Assembly (NCBI GenBank): GCA_003326195.1
Contig: LXQE01000096.1
Coordinates: 164,520-228,519, forward strand
Length of the DNA stretch: 64,000 nucleotides
Direction: 5' to 3'
Origin: Nostoc punctiforme NIES-2108
GTDB taxonomy: Bacteria > Cyanobacteriota > Cyanobacteriia > Cyanobacteriales > Nostocaceae
A program made the translations under genes and the position numbers. How positions within the stretch are numbered: the first letter of the stretch is position 1; every line of letters starts with the position of its first letter. Below are positions 39,337 to 49,558 of the stretch, piece by piece. The notes below the pieces were generated by a model. That model did no database searches and was not told the origin of the DNA. It saw nothing but the letters and a program-made list of their open reading frames with translations.

Positions 39337-39627
39337 CTAGCTAGAAGGAGACTCAGCAAAGAAAATTGTTTCGTCCCGTGGCTGTTCTCCGCCAATGCGT
39401 TCGACTTTTCGCTGACAACAGCCACAGAGAAAATAAAAGCGCACGCTGTCTGTGTCGGGTTTAATCAATTTAGCTAAACGCGATCGCAGTTTAGCATACT
39501 GAGTGGAAGTGATATTGCACTCAAACACACTCAGTTGCATCCATTGTCCGTAAGACTTGAGAACCGAATGGATTTTAGTCCGACGCTTATCTTCTGGAAT
39601 GTCGTAGCTGACAACAATATAATACAT
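39337..39627 (-). CDS. cas2: CRISPR-associated endonuclease Cas2
   Basis: MYYIVVSYDIPEDKRRTKIHSVLKSYGQWMQLSVFEC. Confidence 0.96.
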   Translation of the reverse strand: MYYIVVSYDIPEDKRRTKIHSVLKSYGQWMQLSVFECNITSTQYAKLRSRLAKLIKPDTDSVRFYFLCGCCQRKVERIGGEQPRDETIFFAESPSS

Positions 39628-39641
39628 GGGTTAATGGGGAG

Positions 39642-40646
39642 TTATTTAAGAACTAAAGGGGGATATTTATCGATTTCGTTCATGAGGTACTTACTTAATA
39701 ACCTCGCTTGAATTTCAAAGGATTCTTGGTAGGTACATTTATTTCCCATAACTGGATGCTTGAAATTAGATTGTTTCTTTTGTTCGTAAGCGCGAAGAAA
39801 TGTATGCAGTCCTTCTTTGGTCAAAGACACAGCACCACTGAGCGGTTCGGTGGTAAAGTCAGTTAAGGTTAGCGATCGCTTGTTAATCAGTGACAACACT
39901 ACAGCATCCACTATTAAAGGACGAAATTCTTCCATTAAGTCTAAGGCTAGGGAAGGTCTACCATAACGCTCGACGTGTAAGTATCCTAGATAGGGATCGA
40001 AGCCAACAATATTTAAAGCACTTTGCACGTCATGACGTAGTAATGAATACCCTAAACTCAGTAGGGCATTAACTGGATCGGTTGGTGGGCGGCGGCGTCT
40101 GGCTTCAAATTGAAATTCTGAGGTTTTGATTAGCTGTTGAAAGCAACCGAAATAGGCTGCACTACCAGCACCTTCTAAGCCTCTGAGGGAATCAATACTG
40201 TTCGTTTTTTCGATTGGTGCGATCGCGTTTTCCAATCGAGTGATGTTATTATTCAGGTCAGTATCAGGATGTTCTCGCTGAGTGCGAAGTAAGCTATGGC
40301 GGTAATTTTTCAATTTACCCCGTACAAATCCTCTGACTAAATGTATTGCTGGTTCGGATTCTCCCACAGCTTGCCATTGGGCTTTACGAACAAAGATATT
40401 TTTAGTAGTTTCTGGTTCTAAACGCCCTAAATATCGTCCGTTTTGTGTGAGAAATGTTAAACAAATGTGACGTTCTAAAAGTTCACTGACGACGGCGGGA
40501 GAAATAGTAGCCCGTCCTAGTACTACAATTCCCTCTATTTTAATTAAAGGGATATCTAAGATTGTTTTTTGTTCGGCTTTAACGGTGAGGCGTTCGTCAA
40601 CTTTACCGATAAAAGCATCGGCTTGTGTTACGTAAAGTGTTCCCAT
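39642..40646 (-). CDS. cas1: CRISPR-associated endonuclease Cas1
   Basis: GTLYVTQADAFIG...LEGAGSAAYF...PTDPVNALLSLGYSLL...EFRPLIVD. Confidence 0.97.
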   Translation of the reverse strand: MGTLYVTQADAFIGKVDERLTVKAEQKTILDIPLIKIEGIVVLGRATISPAVVSELLERHICLTFLTQNGRYLGRLEPETTKNIFVRKAQWQAVGESEPAIHLVRGFVRGKLKNYRHSLLRTQREHPDTDLNNNITRLENAIAPIEKTNSIDSLRGLEGAGSAAYFGCFQQLIKTSEFQFEARRRRPPTDPVNALLSLGYSLLRHDVQSALNIVGFDPYLGYLHVERYGRPSLALDLMEEFRPLIVDAVVLSLINKRSLTLTDFTTEPLSGAVSLTKEGLHTFLRAYEQKKQSNFKHPVMGNKCTYQESFEIQARLLSKYLMNEIDKYPPLVLK

Positions 40647-40848
40647 TTTTGATTATTCCTAGTAATAATTGGAAATTTGGTGAATACAATTCGCCAGGGT
40701 ATAACTCAATAGGGTTTAGTTAAGGCTAAAACCCTTTATCAAAGTTAATTGTTTTAACGAACCGCCTTCGCGCAGCGTCTCGGAGAGAAGACGCAGAGGA
40801 CGCAGAGAGGAGAGAGAGATCCTTAACCGAACTGTATTGGGGTATAAT

Positions 40849-41442
40849 TTAATTTACTTCTTGATAACTTTTGACTTTATCGGTTGCTTTGGGCAAACAT
40901 TGCGAATAAAGGCTGCATCCTTGGCAGCGTTTGCTGTAAACTGGTTTTGGCATTGCTCCTGTTTCTAGGAGGTTTGTGACAGATTGAATAGTTGCGATCG
41001 CATTTTGCCGTAACTCCTGATTAATCTTTACTAATTGCCGTTGATGGGAGTGGGCATAATAGATATATCCAGTAGTAATAGGTTTTCCTGTCATCTCTTC
41101 TAAACATAGGGCTTGGGCACAAACTTGCAACTCATCGTTATCCCATTCGCCTTTGCGTCCCCGTTTGTATTCCACTGGATAAACTTGACCAGATTCGGCT
41201 TCAATTAAGTCAGATTTACCGATGAGTTTGTATTGCTCAGACTTTAGCCAAATTGCTCGAACTTGCCAAGTTTCTCCTCGCTGTATATCGCTTGTGGTGT
41301 GGACGCGATCGTGTAAAGTTGTACCTTCAATTGTGTATTGATTATCGGTAAACTCCCCTGCACAAAACATTCGCCAACAGCGATGCGGACAATAGGCATA
41401 TTGATTCAATGCCGCAATAGAAATATATTCGGTTTGGTTCAT
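40849..41442 (-). CDS. cas4: CRISPR-associated exonuclease Cas4
   Basis: NQYAYCPHRCWR..., VEYKRGRKG, CQGCSLYSQC cysteine cluster. Confidence 0.95.
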   Translation of the reverse strand: MNQTEYISIAALNQYAYCPHRCWRMFCAGEFTDNQYTIEGTTLHDRVHTTSDIQRGETWQVRAIWLKSEQYKLIGKSDLIEAESGQVYPVEYKRGRKGEWDNDELQVCAQALCLEEMTGKPITTGYIYYAHSHQRQLVKINQELRQNAIATIQSVTNLLETGAMPKPVYSKRCQGCSLYSQCLPKATDKVKSYQEVN

Positions 41443-41473
41443 AACTTAGGTTGTTTTTAAATAATTATTGAAA

Positions 41474-42319
41474 TTAGAGAGAATACAGCCGCCGTGTCAT
41501 CCCCATACCCATTGTTGTTTTGCGACCAATTCCTGCATACAAAGCAAAGTCAGCTAAAGCGTTAATTTGCTTAATTTGTATTGGTTCAATTTGTCCCAAA
41601 ATCTTGTAGTTAACTTCGCCAATAATGCCAATAAATTTGCTGCGGGAGTCGGCTAATATTTCTGTATGAATATTGACAAATGAGGGAAATATTGACTCAA
41701 TGGCAATATGAGAAAATTCTATACCACTGTATTTATTCCACCGCGAAAGTAGGGAATTAAAAACCGATTCTCTGGTAGGAAGGGTACTGTCATACTGTCC
41801 TTGACGGAAGGCGGTAGGCGTAGAGAAGCTAAGGTTAATGGAAGAATTGCGCTCGCTAGCTTCTTCGTATAATTGGGCGTAAGTACTAGCATTTGCCCAA
41901 GGTTGAATAGATTGGGGTGTGCCTTGAATGCTGGTAATATACAAGTCAGCGGGGCCAAGATGCCAAGGGCGATTGGGATTAAGATTTAGCCAGAGTTGGG
42001 TAAGTTTGCCAAATAGAGTGTCATCTAATAAAGAGATGCGCCACCAACAAGGTGTTCCTGCGGGAATGGGTTGTTGATGTGAGTATTGCAATTTAACTCC
42101 CCCCTTACCTCCCTTCAAAAGGGGAGAGTTTGTATTACTAATTTGTAGAGGGGAGAGAGTGAAGGCTTTATCAGCAGTGGAATCGTGCAAGCGATCGCCT
42201 AATGTGCTATTTACAGAACTAACGAGGGTTAAAAATAAGGCGTGGAGATGTCTACCTGTAAGATACTGTGGTGGAATGGGCGATTGGGGTAGCAAATTCA
42301 ACACTAAACTATGAGGCAT
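41474..42319 (-). CDS. cas6: CRISPR-associated endoribonuclease Cas6
   Basis: LSFSTPTAFRQG; C-terminal ADFALYAGIGRKTTMGMGMTRR glycine-rich loop. Confidence 0.93.
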   Translation of the reverse strand: MPHSLVLNLLPQSPIPPQYLTGRHLHALFLTLVSSVNSTLGDRLHDSTADKAFTLSPLQISNTNSPLLKGGKGGVKLQYSHQQPIPAGTPCWWRISLLDDTLFGKLTQLWLNLNPNRPWHLGPADLYITSIQGTPQSIQPWANASTYAQLYEEASERNSSINLSFSTPTAFRQGQYDSTLPTRESVFNSLLSRWNKYSGIEFSHIAIESIFPSFVNIHTEILADSRSKFIGIIGEVNYKILGQIEPIQIKQINALADFALYAGIGRKTTMGMGMTRRLYSL

Positions 42320-42929
42320 ACTTTCTCTTTTTGGTTGTAGACTGAGTGCTTCTTGACTCTACAGTAAACTCAGGAATTTCCTGGAGTTCAGCATCACTCA
42401 AACTATACTGTTCACAAACGAGACTTAGGCGATTTCCTGGGGTTTTGACAGCGTTAACCGAATGGGTTAAATCACCTTGAAAATAAACTAAAGTATTGAA
42501 TTGGGGCTTAATTTGCCCAAGTTGGCGTTTGTGCGATCGCAATACCAATTCTCCCCCTTCCATATCCGCAGGTACGCGCACATAGAGAACACTCACAACC
42601 GCAGGCGGTTCAATGGTTTTGCTGTAGGAACGTAAGGAGCGATCGATATGCGGATCGACGCGGGAGCCTTCTTTTAGCTGTAAAGGATTGAGGTAAAAAG
42701 CATTACAATTCGGTTGAAGAGCTAAATCTAGGTAAGGTTTGAAGTAGGGAAACTGCTGTTCTACTTTTGCTAATCCAGAACGTTGAAATACTACAGAAAA
42801 TCCTTTAGTGGCGACAAAATCGCGGTTGAGGTTGTTGATAGCAAAGTAAGGACAAGCTTGGATTTCTCCCCACAAGTTGTTTAGGTAGTCGTTGGGGAAG
42901 GCGTTGGTTTGTTGTTGATAGTGTTTCAC
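42309..42929 (-). CDS. 2OG-Fe(II) oxygenase-like protein, overlapping cas6
   Basis: HID...THSV metal-binding pattern (VDPHIDRS, GDLTHSVNAV), GGELVLRSH; 11-bp overlap with cas6. Confidence 0.75.
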   Translation of the reverse strand: MKHYQQQTNAFPNDYLNNLWGEIQACPYFAINNLNRDFVATKGFSVVFQRSGLAKVEQQFPYFKPYLDLALQPNCNAFYLNPLQLKEGSRVDPHIDRSLRSYSKTIEPPAVVSVLYVRVPADMEGGELVLRSHKRQLGQIKPQFNTLVYFQGDLTHSVNAVKTPGNRLSLVCEQYSLSDAELQEIPEFTVESRSTQSTTKKRKYAS

Positions 42930-43038
42930 TGGAGATAGAGGAGCGATCGCTGAATGTGTTATCTAAAATTTTAAAGACTGTCGAGTGATGATAGTAGTAT
43001 TCTTTTAAGTGAGAAAAACTACATAGCGAGAAAGACCA

Positions 43039-43450
43039 ATGAGAATTGATGATTACAATGCAGCAAAGGCACTAACTGAAAAACTGAAAGAGAACTTACC
43101 CATTAAAGCACGAGCAGGGAAGGAGTTTTTGAAGATATTAAAGCAAAAAAAAAGTAAACGCCGATCCAGACAGAGAATTTGAAATTGATTTCGTTGGCTA
43201 TTCAGGAGATGAAGGCGGGATTATGTGCGGACTAAAAGAGCCAAATAATCCCGAAAGTGAAGAAAAATATGTTTCTTCTATTACTCATCTAAAAATTGAC
43301 TCTAATCATCCTCTAGCTGCTGAAGTGCAGGCTTACCAACGCCAGCGAATACGTAAGTTAATGTTGCAAGATACCAGAGGTTTTAAAGCTGATTTAATGA
43401 CGATAGAGCCTCGAAAAAATAAAAACCGTAGTCAAGGCTTTGGTAAGTGA
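43039..43450 (+). pseudogene. Hypothetical gene split by a frameshift at an A9 tract
   Basis: MRIDDYNAAKALTEKLKENLPIKARAGKEFLKILKQKK then, after removing one A, VNADPDREFEIDFVGYSGDEGGIMCGLKEP...GFGK*. Confidence 0.68.
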
Positions 43451-44158
43451 TTAACTCCGAAAACGATATTCCAGCCGAACTGGAACTTTTAAGTTTTGAA
43501 TGCCATCAAATTGATAGTATTGACCTCGCATTTGGACATTTTGAATTAAACTAACTGGAGGCATATTCACAACATCATAGCTAATCACGTGATTGGTGAA
43601 CATGACATCTAACGGATTTAATGGATGTGTACAAGTGAATATACCTTCAGAAATTTTATGTTTCGGTAATGGTTCAACCGTCACTTCAGCCTTGCTCATC
43701 CATTTACCCAAGCGAATCCACCTTGGCAGTTTGAGTTCTTTTTGAGATATGACAAAAAACTCAAATCTACTTTCTGCGGCTATTTCTTTCGCTCTGCCAA
43801 AACTAGGAATATTTTTTTGTGTTTTCTCCATTTCAACGTGGTAGTTATTGTTAGCATACTTCCAGGTGTTGAGGATAGAAGAATGATTGAGCGATCGCGC
43901 CGGAGTTACATAAATTTGCTGTTGATTGAGTGGCGTTAGATGCTCCTCATATTTTGGCACTTGTTCGGGGCAAAAATAGCGATAAGAATGTTCTTCAGCA
44001 ACTGTAGTAGAGTAGATTTGGCTATCAACTAAACCCAGTGCATAACAAAGAGCATAATTGTGGATTATTGGCTCTGTTTCATACAATCGCCCGATTTCAC
44101 GAGTTGCGTAATAGAGGCTGTCATGAAGTTCTATTTTACAACGGGAAATAAACACCAT
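43451..44158 (-). CDS. csc1: Type I-D CRISPR protein Csc1 (Cas5)
   Basis: Position between csc2 and cas6; LHDSLYYATREIGRLYETEPIIHNYALCYALG. Confidence 0.92.
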   Translation of the reverse strand: MVFISRCKIELHDSLYYATREIGRLYETEPIIHNYALCYALGLVDSQIYSTTVAEEHSYRYFCPEQVPKYEEHLTPLNQQQIYVTPARSLNHSSILNTWKYANNNYHVEMEKTQKNIPSFGRAKEIAAESRFEFFVISQKELKLPRWIRLGKWMSKAEVTVEPLPKHKISEGIFTCTHPLNPLDVMFTNHVISYDVVNMPPVSLIQNVQMRGQYYQFDGIQNLKVPVRLEYRFRS

Positions 44159-45174
44159 TACTCTTTCCCCGCTTTAGCAGCAGTTTTCTTCTTGCTGATA
44201 TGCTTCTTGGCATAATCTTTAGCCTCTGCATCAGCCTTCTGCAAAATTGCCTGAATTCCTTTCTCACTTCCTGTTAAAGTTTTGACTTCATTAATTAGGG
44301 ATACAAAAGCATCACCAATGAAATCTGTATGAACAATGAATTCATCAGCCATTAACGCCTCAATAGCATTTTTCGCAGCAGTAATCACATCATCTTCATC
44401 TAGTGGGTCGGGAGGATTTATAGTATTATTAGATTTCATTTGGTCATATATTGCCTGAGTCCAACGCAGGTTACTGGTGATTTCTCCATCCGCAAATACA
44501 ACACCAATTAACTCATTTCTGACGCGACCTGTACGGGTGGTTTGCGCTCCATAGTGACGAGTTCGCAGAATGTTATTAAAAACGTAAAGGAAGCTAGCTT
44601 CAGTGGGGTCTTTAAGTGTGACAATACTAGGAAAGAAAACTTGTGGTCTGATGTGGTCTTGTTCATTATATCGGCTAGCAACTTCACCTGGTTTAGAACC
44701 ATTTTCTCCCTTAGAAGCCATTGTGCCATTTTCAAAAGGAGCATTAAGGGTGAAAGTTTCATGAGAATCATCGAAAGCTGTAATTGAAAATGCCGTATCT
44801 ACTACAACCTTAGATTTTTCAGAACCAGAATCACCAATAGCAAATCCGTAAATAATGCAATCAGGATTATCCATTGCAAAACTCACGTTGTATTCGCATT
44901 CTTCAGCCGTCATTAAACCATAGTTACGCAGTAATTCCCGACCAACTAAACGCTCTGGTGTAGATTGTTTACGCTTGAACATTGACAAACGGCTAATTGT
45001 GGTTTTATCTTTAACTCCTGCTCTTACCCGTGCTTTATTCAGTTCTGCATCTGTCTGGAATAAAGGATAAGATTCAGTAATCCGAACAGTGAGAAAGTGA
45101 GCATATTTACCCATTGGTTTGTAGGGAATTTCAGCTTGGAAGAATTTCGGTTCAACAGTTTTTAAAAGTGACAT
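44158..45174 (-). CDS. csc2: Type I-D CRISPR protein Csc2 (Cas7)
   Basis: Position; FPSIVTLKDPTEASFLYVFNNILRTRHYGAQTTRTGRVRNELIG. Confidence 0.93.
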   Translation of the reverse strand: MSLLKTVEPKFFQAEIPYKPMGKYAHFLTVRITESYPLFQTDAELNKARVRAGVKDKTTISRLSMFKRKQSTPERLVGRELLRNYGLMTAEECEYNVSFAMDNPDCIIYGFAIGDSGSEKSKVVVDTAFSITAFDDSHETFTLNAPFENGTMASKGENGSKPGEVASRYNEQDHIRPQVFFPSIVTLKDPTEASFLYVFNNILRTRHYGAQTTRTGRVRNELIGVVFADGEITSNLRWTQAIYDQMKSNNTINPPDPLDEDDVITAAKNAIEALMADEFIVHTDFIGDAFVSLINEVKTLTGSEKGIQAILQKADAEAKDYAKKHISKKKTAAKAGKE

Positions 45175-45222
45175 AATTTATCTCCACAGAATTATTTACT
45201 AGTTGTTTAGGCAAAATGGAAC

Positions 45223-48200
45223 TTATTGATTACCATCATCATTAGATTCAGTAGATTGTTCATTTCTAGCTGAGTTTTCTTTGTCATCTTCTAAACGGTA
45301 AATAAATTCACAAGTATGACGAATTAAGTTGACTTGACGACCAGTTAAACGAGCGCGATCGCCTGCAAATGATTTCTCAAATACCTCGGTTACAAAATAC
45401 CTCGCAAAATCTAAAACAGCTTGTCGTTCTTCTTCTCGTTTGCTAATGATCCAATGTCCTTCAGCAGTAGAAGCATGAACACGATCCATGAGTTTAAAAA
45501 CTTCTGCTGCAACAGCCACAACTAATGTTTCTCCCTGAAACACACTTGACTCAGCTTTGAGTATAGTTTCAGCCGCAATATCAATTGGTTTTAACACAGC
45601 ATTAGACTTAGGATTATAACGCTTATTAGCTCGGTAAAATTTGCGGTATAAATCTGTTAATTTCTTAGGATGATTCAGATTTGATGCTTCTCCCACAATT
45701 AATTGCTCCATGTTATTGTCATATTTCACATAAGGGTCAAAACAAGGATAAAAATGATAGGCATAAAGCCGGATTTTTTCAATTCGCGCTGTTTCCGAAC
45801 CCTGGTTACGCACCCAGCGATTGAGGTAAGAAAAGACGTACAGTGGACTGGTTTCAAAATCTTTAGCCAGTTCTGTAAATCTTCCCCAGTTGGCATCGTA
45901 ACCAGTCTTACCCTGTCGCGCATTCACATCTAAATGAATGGCATAAGCGGCGGTAAGCACATTTAAAGGTGCTGGGTATTGGATGCCGTTTTCGTTCCAG
46001 CCTTCGAGGATGTAGTCAAGACGGAAGCGATCGCGCCTTACTAAAGCACGGAAAGCATGAGGCGCACTATCAAGGAAAACGCTTTCCTCAAATTCAGCCC
46101 CATCATTAAAAGGTGGAATTGGTGACTCAGAAACCACAGTTTTAACATCTAAAATCATCGGGAAAGCAAAGGCTAACCAAGTTGGCATTACCCAAGATTC
46201 TGTATCGGTGCTGTCTCTTCCTGGCGGCAGTGCCATGAAGTAAAATGTTAAAGGCTGGTCTTCAGGATAGGAAAGTTTAAAGGTGCGATCCTTGTCACGC
46301 TGGAGGTTTTCATCAATTAAGAAACTATCTACACTTTGGTAGCGATCGCGCCCCAAATTCGCTTGTAAATCCTTACTGATAAAGTGATTGCGAACGCTCG
46401 TATCAAAGCGAGTTTGAGCAATACCATTGTATGCTTTCTGCAAAAACTTATTAGTCTCTGGAGTAAAGTAATAAGTAGGATAAAAGTAGAGATAGCGATA
46501 TTTACCATCTTCAAATCGCTTACCTACAGCTTGAGTTTGATTCATCAAGATTTGCCTCAGCATCATCTCCACGCCTGCAATACTGGAGATATTGCGTTTA
46601 GCGTTAGAACCTCCTAACATTTGCTTGTTTGTATAAACTTGTGGCGTAAATAAAACTGCTGATTCCATTTGCTCAGTAACCGTGTAAGCAGAATGAGAAA
46701 TTGAGCAGATTAATTGTTTCCCTCTCCCTGCTTTTTTCGCAGCATTGTAATTATCTAACTCATTTAGGAATGTTTCAACTTGAGTTTGAACAGATGGCTC
46801 TTGATTAGTGCCTGGTAACATCACAACTCGTTTTACCCAAAGCCTTAAATCATCCCAACCATCAGGCAATTGATATTGAGAAATTATCGGATAAATTAAG
46901 GTTGTCAAATAGTTAATCACTTGCTGACAAGCTTCGCGTACATCTTCAATTCCTGGATGATGTTCTAAATATTTAGCCGCCAGATAGTACCATTCATAAG
47001 GTACTCCTCCCGTATTTCCCTTTAACTTGTTTTCTTTGAGACTTTCATTAATGCGTTGAATTTCTCTAATTTGGGGTAGGCATTCTGCTAAATTCCAAAA
47101 TTCTGCAACTTTGTGAGTTAAATCAAAATCGGGAACTGCTGGCAGCTTTTTATCTTTCTTACGAGCAGAATTAACGTGATTAACTGTTTCTTCCCAAATC
47201 TTCCGGCTAACTAAATCACCAAATTCTGCTATTTGGTCAATACGGATATCGTCTTCAAATTTGAAGTCATAATCAGCAGATAAAACTTTTTGTTGCTGAA
47301 ACTTATTCAGATTTTCGCTGCGACTTTTAGCAACAGAGCTTTTATTAGGGTTTAAGATGCGTAACGTAGCATCTAAGGCTACTTTCATCAAGCCTATATC
47401 ATCAAAAAATAAGTTGTAATATTCGGCATATTTCATGCCTTTGCCATCTCTACTAAATCCTGTTTGTCTGAGGCGTAGTTGACCTGCACAAAGCGATTTA
47501 ATACTGTTAACTACACGGTCTGGTAAATCTTCTGGCGAGATAGCTGGAGCATTACGTGAAGACAAGTAAATTACGCCTGTTGGCAGATATAACAAAGGTT
47601 CATAGTAGGTATGCTCATCAGTATTGAGACTAGTATGAGCCTGAATTAATGCATTATTGACTACATTAGTTAAAATACCACGATTCTCAGCAATGCTGTG
47701 ATAGGTAAATTTCAACTGCCCATCACTGAGGCTGTGGATGATTTCTTTGAGTCTAGGATGTTCTGCATCCTGGGGATGTTTAACAATTGAGGCGAGAGAA
47801 TCAGCCAAACAAGTTAAATCAGATAGACTGCGAAGGGTACGGTCTTTGAGAAGAGGATTTAACCCAAACTCAGAAAAATTCCAGTTAGTATCCCAGCGAC
47901 GTTGAGCATTGTAAGCCATGCACAATAAATCATCTAGATACTCTCGATAAGCTTCAGGATTTTCTGGATTTATAAAGTTATCTAGTCCTAACTGGTGAAC
48001 TTTTTTATCAATAATTTCACGGTGTTCTGTTAACGGTAGCTTGCGGCAGTTTTCAGGGACATCAGGAAACTTTTCAAAATCATGTAAAATAAATCCAGCA
48101 ATTACTAATCTACGCTCTCGCTCTTTCACCACTCGCTGCACTGTGGTATTAAGTTTTTCTAAACGTTTCTCAATTAAATTAGCTGGGAATAATCCATTGA

Positions 48201-48516
48201 GTAAGTGAGTATTCAGGGATTGGTCAGCAGCGTTATCTCGTCTGACTTTAGTTTTTCCTTCAGCTTCTCGCTGTTGGTCAATTTCATCAAAAAACTTACC
48301 GCCTTTTGCCGTTACACCAATGGCTATCCGCAACAGATTTGGTAAAACATACTCACCAAAGTCTGCCATTACCTTATCATCTGGATTTTGAGATTGAATT
48401 GCTTCTCGTAATAGCTTTAGTGTTAATAACTCACCTTCAGTTTCAATAGTGCGGTCTGAAGAATCACCATCAAAACCAAAATCACCTGATAACCAATCAT
48501 CATTAGACATTTTCAA
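45223..48516 (-). CDS. cas10d: Type I-D large subunit Cas10d (Csc3)
   Basis: 1097 aa; N-terminal HD-like IAGFILHDFEKFPD; position next to csc2. Confidence 0.93.
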   Translation of the reverse strand: MKMSNDDWLSGDFGFDGDSSDRTIETEGELLTLKLLREAIQSQNPDDKVMADFGEYVLPNLLRIAIGVTAKGGKFFDEIDQQREAEGKTKVRRDNAADQSLNTHLLNGLFPANLIEKRLEKLNTTVQRVVKERERRLVIAGFILHDFEKFPDVPENCRKLPLTEHREIIDKKVHQLGLDNFINPENPEAYREYLDDLLCMAYNAQRRWDTNWNFSEFGLNPLLKDRTLRSLSDLTCLADSLASIVKHPQDAEHPRLKEIIHSLSDGQLKFTYHSIAENRGILTNVVNNALIQAHTSLNTDEHTYYEPLLYLPTGVIYLSSRNAPAISPEDLPDRVVNSIKSLCAGQLRLRQTGFSRDGKGMKYAEYYNLFFDDIGLMKVALDATLRILNPNKSSVAKSRSENLNKFQQQKVLSADYDFKFEDDIRIDQIAEFGDLVSRKIWEETVNHVNSARKKDKKLPAVPDFDLTHKVAEFWNLAECLPQIREIQRINESLKENKLKGNTGGVPYEWYYLAAKYLEHHPGIEDVREACQQVINYLTTLIYPIISQYQLPDGWDDLRLWVKRVVMLPGTNQEPSVQTQVETFLNELDNYNAAKKAGRGKQLICSISHSAYTVTEQMESAVLFTPQVYTNKQMLGGSNAKRNISSIAGVEMMLRQILMNQTQAVGKRFEDGKYRYLYFYPTYYFTPETNKFLQKAYNGIAQTRFDTSVRNHFISKDLQANLGRDRYQSVDSFLIDENLQRDKDRTFKLSYPEDQPLTFYFMALPPGRDSTDTESWVMPTWLAFAFPMILDVKTVVSESPIPPFNDGAEFEESVFLDSAPHAFRALVRRDRFRLDYILEGWNENGIQYPAPLNVLTAAYAIHLDVNARQGKTGYDANWGRFTELAKDFETSPLYVFSYLNRWVRNQGSETARIEKIRLYAYHFYPCFDPYVKYDNNMEQLIVGEASNLNHPKKLTDLYRKFYRANKRYNPKSNAVLKPIDIAAETILKAESSVFQGETLVVAVAAEVFKLMDRVHASTAEGHWIISKREEERQAVLDFARYFVTEVFEKSFAGDRARLTGRQVNLIRHTCEFIYRLEDDKENSARNEQSTESNDDGNQ

Positions 48517-48526
48517 ACTCCATTTT

Positions 48527-49558
48527 TTACTCCACGCCTTCTAGCAACTTGGCAACTTGCTCTGGAGCCGGAAGCTGATTTTTTAATTCTTGAGGCAATG
48601 TTGAAACCACTTGATAAGTTCCTACACCAATTGGTTTATTAGATTCTCTCAACGCATATTCAACAATCGTTCTCTGCTTAGACTTGCAAAGAATAATTCC
48701 AATGGAAGGATTTTCATCAGGTAGCTTTACCGTGTCATCTAAAACAGCTAAATAAAACTGCATCTTGCCTACATATTCAGGTAAAAAATTACCAATTTTC
48801 AGTTCTATTGCTACCAAACACTTTAAGCGGCGATGATATAATAAAATATCTATACAATATTCCTCTTCATCAATTTGTAGTCGATATTGACTACCTATAA
48901 AAGCAAATATCCCACCCATTTCTTGCAAGAATGGTTCAACTCTTGTTAAAATTGCCTGTTCTAGCTGGCGTTCACTGTGTTCATCTGCTAGTTCCAAGAA
49001 ATCAAAAGTATATTCATCTTTGACAGCTAGTTTTAATTGGTTACGGATTTCTGCTGGAACAGTTTTATCAAAGTTAGTCTGATTCAACAGAGTCTTTTCA
49101 TAGGTTTGATTTTCAATTTGGTGAATCAAAACATTCTTTGTCCAGCCAAATTTACGAGTCATTCTGATATAAAATTCCCGTTCTAAGTCATCTTTGCACT
49201 TCTCTACAATGACTAGATTGTGAGTCCATCCAATTTCTCGCACCATTGGTGCGAGTTTTTCATTGTTGACATAAGATTCATAAAAAAGCCTCATCCGCCA
49301 GAGGTTAGCAGCAGAAAATCCGCTAATTCCTGGAAACTCTCCTTGTAAGTCTTTTGCTAACTGTTCTACTACGGATTTTCCCCAACTAGCGCCCTGTTGT
49401 TGAGTAACAATTATCTGTCCAATGTCCCAGTAGAGGTTAATCATTTCCCGATTAACTGCTTTTAGTGCTTCGTACTGGGCTGAACGAATACGCTGTTTTA
49501 TTTCCATTAGCAAATCTCTGTAATTGTCTGAAATGGGGTTACTCATACTAAACTCCAA
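48527..49558 (-). CDS. DUF1016 / YhcG-family PDDEXK nuclease protein
   Basis: REMINLYWDIGQIIVTQQ...WGKSVVEQLAKDLQ..FPGISGFSAANLWRMRLFYE; C-terminal YCIDILLYHRRLKCLVAIELKIG. Confidence 0.92.
   Translation of the reverse strand: MEFSMSNPISDNYRDLLMEIKQRIRSAQYEALKAVNREMINLYWDIGQIIVTQQQGASWGKSVVEQLAKDLQGEFPGISGFSAANLWRMRLFYESYVNNEKLAPMVREIGWTHNLVIVEKCKDDLEREFYIRMTRKFGWTKNVLIHQIENQTYEKTLLNQTNFDKTVPAEIRNQLKLAVKDEYTFDFLELADEHSERQLEQAILTRVEPFLQEMGGIFAFIGSQYRLQIDEEEYCIDILLYHRRLKCLVAIELKIGNFLPEYVGKMQFYLAVLDDTVKLPDENPSIGIILCKSKQRTIVEYALRESNKPIGVGTYQVVSTLPQELKNQLPAPEQVAKLLEGVE

Noticed and set aside
41810-41845. ggcggtaggcgtagagaagc in cas6 as another repeat invasion
   Set aside because: It encodes the ordinary Cas6 segment FSTPTAFRQG, expected from the family, so no insertion is needed.
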